Source of the DNA: Mycobacterium rhizamassiliense
Lineage (GTDB): Bacteria; Actinomycetota; Actinomycetes; Mycobacteriales; Mycobacteriaceae
Assembly (NCBI RefSeq): GCF_900157375.1
Contig: NZ_LT721901.1
Location: forward strand, 862,365 to 926,364
Length of the DNA: 64,000 nucleotides
Direction of reading: 5' to 3'
In this document: piece by piece, positions 57,685-64,000 of the stretch
Position numbering within the stretch: position 1 is the first letter of the stretch
Layout of the letters: every line of letters begins with the position of its first letter
Position numbers and translations under genes: made by a program
Notes under the pieces: model-generated
Seen by the model: only the letters and a program-made list of their open reading frames with translations
Database searches by the model: none
Told to the model about the DNA's origin: nothing

Positions 57685-57692
57685 GGTCATTC

Positions 57693-57719
57693 TTAGCACT
57701 CGCCTATGCCGAGTGCAAG
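57693..57719. promoter_or_regulatory. CIRCE element 2 (HrcA operator)
   Basis: TTAGCACTC, nine bases, then GAGTGCAAG is a second CIRCE copy, starting 9 bp after the first. Two CIRCE sites are usual before mycobacterial groE genes. Confidence 0.9.
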
Positions 57720-57731
57720 AAGACCCCGGCG

Positions 57732-58298
57732 CTAACGGGCCGCTCGTAAACCGTCGACGACGACATCGGTTACCCGCTCGGCCAGCGCCGAGTTGTACGC
57801 CTCCATCGCTTGGCATCCGACCAGGATCGCCTTGACTTCGCGCACGCCGATGTCGCGCCGCGCGGTACCCGCCTGCTGCGCCGCGGTCAGCAGGTCGCCG
57901 AGCATCGCCAGGAATGCCTCCTCGGCCTCGGGTGCGACGGCGTCGATGTCGATGCCGAGCCCGGCCAGCGCGTCGACCAGGCCGCGATCCCGCGCGCCCC
58001 ACTGCAACACCAGCGAGCGCAGATAGCTGAAGAGCGCCTCGCCAGGTTCGCCCGATTTCAGCACGGCATAACCGTCGTTGACCAGGTGCTGCATCCGGTC
58101 GTCGATGACCGCGGCGAACAGCGCCTCCTTGGTCGGGAAGTGCCGGTAGATAGTCCCGGCGCCGACCCCGGCGCGCCGCGCGATCTCGTCGATCGGCACC
58201 GACAGGCCCTCGGCCGCGAAAGTTTCGTAGGCGACGTCCAGGACGCGCGCACGGTTGCGCGCCGCGTCGGCACGCAACGGCCGGGCCGATTCCGCCAT
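57732..58298 (-). CDS. TetR family regulator
   Basis: A 188-residue TetR repressor. The HTH is at about residues 36-56 (PIDEIARRAGVGAGTIYRHF). It is divergent from the SDR gene at 58401 with a 102-bp gap, the usual layout for a repressor controlling a neighbour. It is also on the strand and upstream of groEL2, but the CIRCE sites and the gap suggest groEL2 has its own promoter. The ligand is unknown. Confidence 0.9.
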   Translation of the reverse strand: MAESARPLRADAARNRARVLDVAYETFAAEGLSVPIDEIARRAGVGAGTIYRHFPTKEALFAAVIDDRMQHLVNDGYAVLKSGEPGEALFSYLRSLVLQWGARDRGLVDALAGLGIDIDAVAPEAEEAFLAMLGDLLTAAQQAGTARRDIGVREVKAILVGCQAMEAYNSALAERVTDVVVDGLRAAR

Positions 58299-58314
58299 TT
58301 CACCTACTTTTCAA

Positions 58315-58345
58315 TTGACAAAGCGGGGCGTACGTTCCGTATAGT
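58315..58345 (+). promoter_or_regulatory. SigA-type promoter of the SDR gene
   Basis: TTGACA (58315-58320) and TATAGT (58340-58345) match the -35 and -10 consensus with a 19-bp spacer. GCGGGGCG and CGCCCCG (58323-58330 and 58365-58371) make an inverted repeat across the start region, a possible TetR operator. Confidence 0.55.
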
Positions 58346-58400
58346 GGACAATCAACCGGAGCACTCGCCCCGTTTACTCTACAAGCTTAGGAGCACCCCC

Positions 58401-59315
58401 ATGGCCAAGTGGACCGCAGCGGACATTCCCGACCAGTCGGGCCGCGTCGCCGTCATCACCGGCGCCAACACCGGCCTCGGCTACGAGACCGCCCTGGCAT
58501 TGGCCGAGCATGGCGCCCACGTCGTGCTCGCGGTGCGCAATCTCGACAAGGGCAAGGACGCCGTAGCGCGGATCACGGCCAACAGCCCCCAGGCCGACGT
58601 CGCGCTGCAGGAGCTCGACCTGACGTCGCTGGACTCGGTGCGCGCCGCGGCCGAGCAGCTGCGCTCCAGCTACGACCGCATCGACCTGCTGATCAACAAC
58701 GCCGGGGTGATGTACACGCCGAAGGGGACCACCAAGGACGGCTTCGAGCTGCAGTTCGGTACCAACCACCTGGGCCACTTCGCCTTCACCGGCCTCCTGC
58801 TGGATCGGCTGCTGCCGGTCGCCGGCTCCCGGGTCGTCACGGTCAGCAGCGTCGGCCACCGCATCCTGGCCGACATCCACTTCGACGACCTGCAGTGGGA
58901 GCGCCGCTACAACCGGGTCGCCGCGTACGGGCAGGCCAAGCTGTCCAACCTGCTGTTCACCTACGAACTGCAGCGCCGGCTCGCCGCGCACGGCACGACG
59001 ATCGCCGCGGCCGCGCACCCCGGCATGTCGGACACGGAGTTGATGCGCAACATGCCCACCTGGCTGAACTTCGCCTTCGAGCGGCTCGCACCGCTGGTCG
59101 CCCAGAACCCGGCCGCAGGCGCGCTGCCGCAATTGCGCGCCGCCACCGATCCGGGCGTGCTCGGCGGGCAGTACTACGGGCCGGACGGATTCGCCGAAAC
59201 CCAGGGCCACCCCAAGGTCGTGGGGTCCAGCGCGAAGTCGCACGACGCCGACAAGCAGCGCCGGCTGTGGACGGTCTCCGAGGAGCTCACCGGCGTGACG
59301 TACTCCATCGATTAG
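58401..59315 (+). CDS. Short-chain dehydrogenase/reductase (Rv0439c homologue)
   Basis: A 304-residue SDR of the retinol-dehydrogenase-like type. The cofactor motif is ITGANTGLGYETALALA, LLINNAGVMY follows, and the catalytic Ser and Tyr-x3-Lys lie in VVTVSSVGHRI and RVAAYGQAKLSN. The substrate is unknown. The ATG at 58401 has AGGAG 8-12 nt upstream. Control by the divergent TetR is likely. Its stop overlaps the convergent M24-family gene by 4 bp. Confidence 0.93.
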   Translation: MAKWTAADIPDQSGRVAVITGANTGLGYETALALAEHGAHVVLAVRNLDKGKDAVARITANSPQADVALQELDLTSLDSVRAAAEQLRSSYDRIDLLINNAGVMYTPKGTTKDGFELQFGTNHLGHFAFTGLLLDRLLPVAGSRVVTVSSVGHRILADIHFDDLQWERRYNRVAAYGQAKLSNLLFTYELQRRLAAHGTTIAAAAHPGMSDTELMRNMPTWLNFAFERLAPLVAQNPAAGALPQLRAATDPGVLGGQYYGPDGFAETQGHPKVVGSSAKSHDADKQRRLWTVSEELTGVTYSID

Positions 59316-60016
59316 GACAGGTCGAGCAGCTGCTCGTAGAAACCACCGAACGCGCGCGGGCGGTCGACCAGATGGACCTCGAGGATCCAGTGGCACGGCC
59401 GCCCGCGACCGTCGTTGCGCCGCATGGGTTTATCCGACCCGGGCGTGATGTACCACTGGGCGCCGTCGCCGACGATCTTCTTGTGCGGGAACTCGCCGAC
59501 CAGATGCCCGGCGATAGGGCTGCCCCAGTCGAAGCCCTCGGCGCGGCCCAAACCGACGACGTGGTCGTACAACTCGGCGCCCGTGACGTCCGGATGCTGA
59601 CGGAAATAGTCGCGGCCGGCCTGCCAGACCCGCGGAAGCGCTTCGCGGACAGCCTCTTTCGCCGGGTCGTCACCCAGCACGAACGTGCGCCCGAAGTCGG
59701 CCTCCCATTCCTCGAAGATCGGGCCCAGGTCCAGGAAGGCGATGTCGTCGGCGGCGATCACCCGGTCCGGCGGGTGTTCCTTGAAGGGCAGCAACGTGTT
59801 TTCGCCGGCTCGCACGATCCGCCGGTGCCAGTGCCACGTCACGCCGAGCAGGTCGGCGGCCAGGTCGCGGATCTCGTCGGATAACGCCTTCTCCCCCACG
59901 CCCGGGCGGATCATCGCGCGCCGCTCGATCTCCTCGAACAGTTGGGCCGCCTTGTCCTGGGCGTCGAGGAGCCGTTCCACGCGTGCGTCTTCCGGCCCCT
60001 TTTCGAAGACCTCCAC
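59312..60016 (-). CDS. M24 (pita-bread) family peptidase-like protein
   Basis: A 234-residue protein with the fold of Xaa-Pro aminopeptidase and creatinase. Candidate metal ligands are Asp in IAFLDLGPI and in WEADFGRTF, His in AGHLVGEFPH, and Glu in WILEVHLVD, although the spacing is shorter than in classical M24 enzymes and one ligand is not obvious. Activity is therefore not certain. The GTG at 60016 is preferred; the ATG at 60049 would overlap the start of the divergent cupin gene. Confidence 0.82.
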   Translation of the reverse strand: MEVFEKGPEDARVERLLDAQDKAAQLFEEIERRAMIRPGVGEKALSDEIRDLAADLLGVTWHWHRRIVRAGENTLLPFKEHPPDRVIAADDIAFLDLGPIFEEWEADFGRTFVLGDDPAKEAVREALPRVWQAGRDYFRQHPDVTGAELYDHVVGLGRAEGFDWGSPIAGHLVGEFPHKKIVGDGAQWYITPGSDKPMRRNDGRGRPCHWILEVHLVDRPRAFGGFYEQLLDLS

Positions 60017-60047
60017 TCTCGCGATGCTAACTGGCAGGCTGGAAAAC

Positions 60048-60539
60048 ATGTCGCTCGTCGTGCCGCCGTATCCGCCGCCCCGCTACACCAAGGCCGAGCC
60101 GGAGGTCAGCGCCTGGCTCAAGCGCGCCGGCGAACCGCCCGACTACGAGTCCAACGGCGTCCGGTACCACTACCTGGCCAACCAGCAGGCCACCGACGGC
60201 GACTACGGCCTGTACCGCGTCGACATCGGCCCCGCCGGCGGCGGGCCGCCGGCCCACTTTCACCGCGCGATGTCCGAGGCGTTCTTCGTGCTGTCCGGGA
60301 CGATGAAGCTCTACGACGGCACCGACTGGGTCGATGGGAATCAGGGCGACTTCCTCTACGTCCCGCCCGGCGGGATCCACGGTTTCCGCAACGAGGCCGA
60401 CGAGCCGGCGTCGATCCTGATGCTGTTCGCCCCGGGCGCACCGCGGGAGAGCTACTTCGAGGGCTTCGCGGCGCTGGCCGACATGACCGATGACGAACGG
60501 CGGGAATGGTTCGTCCGACACGACAACTACTGGATCTGA
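60048..60539 (+). CDS. Cupin domain protein
   Basis: A 163-residue single-cupin protein. The first motif is GGPPAHFHRAMSEAFFVLSG, with His-x-His and Glu as metal ligands, and the second is PPGGIHGFRNEADEPASIL, which includes the last His. It probably binds a divalent metal and may be a dioxygenase or isomerase, with substrate unknown. It is divergent from the M24-like gene and overlaps the convergent TetR gene by 13 bp. Confidence 0.9.
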   Translation: MSLVVPPYPPPRYTKAEPEVSAWLKRAGEPPDYESNGVRYHYLANQQATDGDYGLYRVDIGPAGGGPPAHFHRAMSEAFFVLSGTMKLYDGTDWVDGNQGDFLYVPPGGIHGFRNEADEPASILMLFAPGAPRESYFEGFAALADMTDDERREWFVRHDNYWI

Positions 60540-61126
60540 CCGCCGACGTAGCGCTGCAGATTGGGGGCGATCGCGGCGATCGCCTCGTCGTCGGTCATCG
60601 ACGCGATGGGCTCGATCTTCCAGACATAGCGCATCAGCGCGAAGCCGATTGTCTGCGACGCGATCAGCCCGCTGCGGACCAGGCGATCCCGTTCGTCGGC
60701 GCCCAGCTGCGACACCCCCATCAGGCTGCCCTCGACCACGCGCCGGAGCTTCTCCCGGGTGGCGGCCTCGTGTGCGGCGGTCTGCAGGATCGCATGCAGC
60801 GTCGGCCCGACTTCCGCGTCGGCCCAGCTGGCGAGCATCAGCGTCAGCACCGCCGTGCCGAGCTGATCGACCGGCGTCGTCCACACCTTGGCGACGTTTT
60901 CCAGCCACCGCTGCGGCGGGTTCGTCGCCGCGTCCAGCAGGCCCCCCTTGGAACCGAAGTAGTGGTACACCAGTGCCGGGTCGACGTCGGCAGCGCGGGC
61001 CACCGCCCGGATGGTGGTGCCCGCCCAGCCGTGTTCGGCGAACTCCTCGCGGGCGGCCGCCACGATGCGCGCCGCCAGCACGCCCCGTTCGTCTCGCGGC
61101 CCGGGAGTTGACGACTTCTTCGGCAT
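60527..61126 (-). CDS. TetR family regulator
   Basis: A 199-residue TetR repressor from ATG 61126 (MPKKSSTPGPRDERG); in-frame ATGs at 61135 and 61174 are also possible. The HTH is near residues 35-55 (TIRAVARAADVDPALVYHYF). It is divergent from the alpha/beta hydrolase gene, and the gap holds a 14-bp palindrome with flanking repeats. It probably represses itself and the hydrolase. The convergent end overlaps the cupin gene. Confidence 0.9.
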   Translation of the reverse strand: MPKKSSTPGPRDERGVLAARIVAAAREEFAEHGWAGTTIRAVARAADVDPALVYHYFGSKGGLLDAATNPPQRWLENVAKVWTTPVDQLGTAVLTLMLASWADAEVGPTLHAILQTAAHEAATREKLRRVVEGSLMGVSQLGADERDRLVRSGLIASQTIGFALMRYVWKIEPIASMTDDEAIAAIAPNLQRYVGGQIQ

Positions 61127-61169
61127 GAGTTTCATCGTAGCGTGAATTTCCTCTTGCGTTGAGACTTTC

Positions 61170-61208
61170 TTCAACGTACCGTGAAACTAGTTTCAACGGC
61201 CCGTGAAA
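61170..61208. promoter_or_regulatory. Palindromic operator cluster between TetR and hydrolase genes
   Basis: TGAAACTAGTTTCA (61182-61195) is a perfect 14-bp palindrome. TTCAACGTACCGTGAAA (61170-61186) and TTTCAACGGCCCGTGAAA (61191-61208) are two further related dyads that overlap it. A TetR dimer is likely to bind here. Confidence 0.7.
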
Positions 61209-61241
61209 ACGTTGCGGGTGAGGGGATCAGGAGCTGACACC

Positions 61242-62294
61242 ATGTACACCTACGACATCGACACCGCGGACATGTTCGTCGACCGCACGGATCAGTTCGC
61301 CAAGTTCGGCATCCCACTTGACGACATCGAGCGCGTCCGGGCCGCGGTGACCGACATGTGGGCCGACGCCCCCGGCGGCTGGTCCTACGAATGGTCAAGG
61401 CTGGCAACCGAATACGCCGACCGCGGCGACCACTACCTGGCCTCGATGGTCTACGGCTGCGCCAAATTCCCCTGCCTGACCGATCCGGCCCGGGAACGGG
61501 CATTGCAAAACCAGCTCGAGCAATTCGAGTTGGCGGCCAAGGACTTTCCGGTGGCCTTCGAGCGCCGCATCATCACGGTGCCCTACCGCGGCGGCACCGT
61601 CGACGTGCCGGTCCACCTCTACTCCGCCGACGACAATCATGCGGCCCGGCCGGTGCTGATCGCCAGCGGCGGGGTGGACACCTGGAAGATGGACATCGAC
61701 CCGTGGTGGGTCGGGTTCACCGGGGGCGCCGGCGTCACCACCCTGGCCTTCGACCACCCCGGCACCGGGGAGACGGCGGTCCCGCTGAACAATTATGCCG
61801 ACGAGGTCGTCCGCGGAATCGCGGACTACGCACGCTCGCTCGGCGACGGCCGGGTCGCCCACTTCGGCGCCTCGTTCGGCGGCAACTTCGCCGCGATGTC
61901 CGGGCTGGCCGGAATCGTGGACGCCGCAGTCGATCTCGGCGGCCCGGTCAACGAGGCGTTCGGAGCTCAGAACCTGACCCGCCTGCCCTACGGCATGCAC
62001 GACATCCTGGGCAACGCCATGCACTGGGACCACTCCCCCACGCTCGACGAGCTCAGCGCCGGCATGGGACAGCTAATTTGGACGGAACTACTTGCACAGC
62101 AGACGAATTCGCCGATGCTGGTGGTCAACGGCGCCGACGATTACTTCGTCCCGCAATCGGACACCCTGGTCTTCGAGGGTCGCCCGAAGACCGAAGTCCG
62201 CATGATCGAGGGTACCGGCCACTGCGCGATGAGCAAGGCCCCGGAGGTGGTCCCGACGATCATCGCCTGGCTGCGCGGTCAGTTCAGTTCGTAG
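61242..62294 (+). CDS. Alpha/beta hydrolase (FrsA/dipeptidyl-peptidase-like esterase)
   Basis: A 350-residue hydrolase. The nucleophile elbow is HFGASFGGNFA, the catalytic Asp is in NGADDYFVPQ, and His is in GTGHCAMSK. An N-terminal helical cap of about 125 residues (GGWSYEWSRLATEYADRGDHY) precedes the core, as in FrsA-like esterases. The substrate is unknown. The ATG at 61242 has AGGAG 8-12 nt upstream, after the TetR-type operator. It overlaps the convergent monooxygenase gene by 16 bp. Confidence 0.9.
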   Translation: MYTYDIDTADMFVDRTDQFAKFGIPLDDIERVRAAVTDMWADAPGGWSYEWSRLATEYADRGDHYLASMVYGCAKFPCLTDPARERALQNQLEQFELAAKDFPVAFERRIITVPYRGGTVDVPVHLYSADDNHAARPVLIASGGVDTWKMDIDPWWVGFTGGAGVTTLAFDHPGTGETAVPLNNYADEVVRGIADYARSLGDGRVAHFGASFGGNFAAMSGLAGIVDAAVDLGGPVNEAFGAQNLTRLPYGMHDILGNAMHWDHSPTLDELSAGMGQLIWTELLAQQTNSPMLVVNGADDYFVPQSDTLVFEGRPKTEVRMIEGTGHCAMSKAPEVVPTIIAWLRGQFSS

Positions 62295-63718
62295 TCACCG
62301 TCGACCATCGTGCGGGTGCGCTCGAAGAATGTCGCTCCGCTGTAGGGCAATTGGGTGACGACCTTGCCGCTGGGATGGCGGAAGTAGTTGGTGCACGCGA
62401 GCCACACCTTGTTCGCCATGTCGGCTTGGATCTCGTCGTTGTACCGGCGCTGCGCGTCCCGGGTGACCTCGATGGCGCGCGCGCCGCGCTGCCCCATCAC
62501 GTCCAGGAGGTGGCGGACGAACGTCGTCTGCGCCTCGTGGATGTAGATGATCGAGTTGACCCCATTGGTGTTGGGGCCGTAAAGCGTAAAGAAATTCGGG
62601 TAGCCGGCGACCAGCGTGCCGAGGTATGCCTCGGCACCGTCGGACCAGTCGTCGCGCAGGTGGCGGCCGCCGCTGCCATACACGTCGATGCTCGCCAGGT
62701 AGTCGGCGGCCTTGAACCCGGTGCCGTAGATGATCGTGTCGACGCGGTGTTCGACGCCGTCGGCCGTGCGCACCCCGCGTTCGGTCAACTCGGCGATGGC
62801 GCTGGTTTCCAGGCTGACGTTGGGCAGCGCGAAGGTGGGATACCACTCGCGCGACATCAGCGGCCGCTTGCACCCGACCGGGTAGTCCGGCGTCAGCTTG
62901 GCGCGCAGCTCGGGGTCGGTCACCTTGCGCATCAGGTAGCTGCGGGCGAGTTCGGTCGCCTCGCGGGTCTGCTCGGCGTCGACGTCGAAACTGGACGACT
63001 CGTAGGCGTCGAAGGCCTCGTCGCGCAGCTTCTGCGCGGCCGCGGGGTGGCGTTCGAACTCCGCGTGCTGCTCGGGCGTGAACGGGAAGTCGAACCGCGG
63101 CGAGATCCAGATCGGGGTCCGCTGAAACACGGTGAGGTGTGCCGTTTCCGGGGCGATCGCGGGTACGTACTGGATGGCGCTGGCGCCCGTGCCGATGGAC
63201 GCGACGCGATCCCCCGCGGTGGTCTTGCTGTGATCCCATTGCGCCGAATGAAAGCGTCGGCCCCGAAACCGTTGTGCGCCTGGGATATCCGGGACATGCG
63301 GTACGTCGAGCATCCCGACGGCGCTGACCACGGCGTCGAACTCGTGCTCGTCACCGTCCGCCGTGATCAGCGTCCAGCGCCGGCGGGTGTCCGACCATCG
63401 CAGCGTGTCGACCGCGGTGTGCGGACGCAGCCGCTCGCCCAGCCCGTGGTCGGCGGCCACCTTTTCCAAGTAGGCCAGGATCTCGGGCTGGTTGGCATAG
63501 GTCTTGCTCCATCGCGGGTTGAGCGCAAAGGAATACGAGTACAAGTGCGACGGGACATCGCAGGCCGCACCCGGGAAGGTGTTGTGCCGCCACGTGCCAC
63601 CGAAGCCGTCGGCGCGGTCGAAGATGGTGAAGTCGTAGCCGCCCTGGGCGAGCTGAATTCCCATCGCGATGCCCCCGGCGCCGGCGCCGATGACCGCGAC
63701 GCTCGGCTTCAGCCCCAT
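62279..63718 (-). CDS. Flavin-containing monooxygenase (Baeyer-Villiger type)
   Basis: A 479-residue FAD- and NADPH-dependent monooxygenase. The FAD motif is VAVIGAGAGGIAMGIQ, the BVMO fingerprint FxGxxxHxxxWD is present as FRGRRFHSAQWD, and the NADPH site has VASIGTGASAIQ. It could oxidise ketones or polyketide-like lipids to esters; the substrate is not known. The ATG at 63718 is preferred; a longer frame overlaps the VOC gene. The start overlaps the VOC stop by 10 bp, so the two are coupled. Confidence 0.92.
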   Translation of the reverse strand: MGLKPSVAVIGAGAGGIAMGIQLAQGGYDFTIFDRADGFGGTWRHNTFPGAACDVPSHLYSYSFALNPRWSKTYANQPEILAYLEKVAADHGLGERLRPHTAVDTLRWSDTRRRWTLITADGDEHEFDAVVSAVGMLDVPHVPDIPGAQRFRGRRFHSAQWDHSKTTAGDRVASIGTGASAIQYVPAIAPETAHLTVFQRTPIWISPRFDFPFTPEQHAEFERHPAAAQKLRDEAFDAYESSSFDVDAEQTREATELARSYLMRKVTDPELRAKLTPDYPVGCKRPLMSREWYPTFALPNVSLETSAIAELTERGVRTADGVEHRVDTIIYGTGFKAADYLASIDVYGSGGRHLRDDWSDGAEAYLGTLVAGYPNFFTLYGPNTNGVNSIIYIHEAQTTFVRHLLDVMGQRGARAIEVTRDAQRRYNDEIQADMANKVWLACTNYFRHPSGKVVTQLPYSGATFFERTRTMVDGDYELN

Positions 63719-64000
63719 TGCGAGAAGTAGGGTCGCTCGGGCCTGGACTTCTCGACCAGGATGAACACCACGCCCCACGGATCGACGAACCACGTGGTGC
63801 GCACCTTCGCGACGTCCGCGATTCCGCTGACCAGGAACTCGACGCCCTTGCCTTCCAGCTCGGCCCGAGTGGCGTCGAGGTCCTCACAAATCAGCCCGAC
63901 GTGGGAGAGGCCATGGTCGGTCAGCGCGGCTGCGGCCCGCTCGTTCGCGCCGTCGACGTTGAGGTATTCGATCACCTCGAGGACGCGGTCGCTGCCGTCG
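63709..64000 (-). CDS. VOC family protein, 5' end cut by window
   Basis: The C-terminal 96 residues of a vicinal-oxygen-chelate protein. LSHVGLICEDLDATRAELEGKGVEFLVS and the metal-ligand region TTWFVDPWGVVFILVEKS are visible. The reading frame is open to the right edge (..DGSDRVLEVIEYLN), so the start and the first metal ligand lie outside. It is upstream of, and overlaps, the monooxygenase gene, suggesting joint action on one substrate. Confidence 0.85.
   Translation of the reverse strand, partial: DGSDRVLEVIEYLNVDGANERAAAALTDHGLSHVGLICEDLDATRAELEGKGVEFLVSGIADVAKVRTTWFVDPWGVVFILVEKSRPERPYFSQWG

Overview
This 64 kb window is the chromosome of a slow-growing, non-tuberculous Mycobacterium. 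GC is high, the reading frames are dense, and the window carries LprQ, HbhA, PcaA, UmaA, MmpS/MmpL pairs, SigK/RskA, a PPE protein and GroEL2. From remembered gene order it is collinear with M. tuberculosis H37Rv Rv0483 to Rv0439c, read in the inverse direction. No database search was possible, so locus-tag equivalences are recognition, not computed orthology.

Layout. 1-9905: envelope and housekeeping genes (lprQ, cut by the window edge; murB; a nitrilase-fold hydrolase; a frameshifted Rv0479c homologue; deoC; hbhA; a HTH regulator; a DUF445 protein; a MadR-like TetR regulator). 10099-17722: lipid modification and glyoxylate/acetate metabolism (pcaA, umaA, fadB2, icl1, an acyl-ACP thioesterase, ramB), with RamB/PrpR-like sites before icl1 and ramB. 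17726-26245: lpdC, small membrane proteins, an aldehyde dehydrogenase, a prolyl oligopeptidase, echA2 and the Rv0455c siderophore-secretion homologue. 26258-36753: an MmpS-MmpL pair and a TetR gene facing a lone MmpL4-like gene, then a dipZ-sigK-rskA operon behind a SigK-type promoter. 36767-39938: a P450, a membrane protein, a DinB-fold protein and a VOC protein.

40068 to about 50670 is a lower-GC genomic island. It has a tyrosine integrase, an excisionase-like HTH protein, a structured non-coding stretch, a small winged-helix protein, a large nuclease-NACHT (NLR-like) ATPase, a serine resolvase with a candidate res site, and a seven-gene minus-strand cluster that ends in a trypsin-like protease and includes a HEPN-like protein. 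It looks like a mobile defence island, and the minus-strand cluster matches no system I can name.

50771-64000 returns to core sequence: a D-aminoacylase-type amidohydrolase, a short PPE10-like protein, small enzymes, a hemophore-like secreted protein, groEL2 with two CIRCE operators, TetR regulators next to oxidoreductases or hydrolases, a cupin, a flavin monooxygenase and a VOC protein cut by the right edge. No rRNA, tRNA, CRISPR array or complete insertion sequence was seen.
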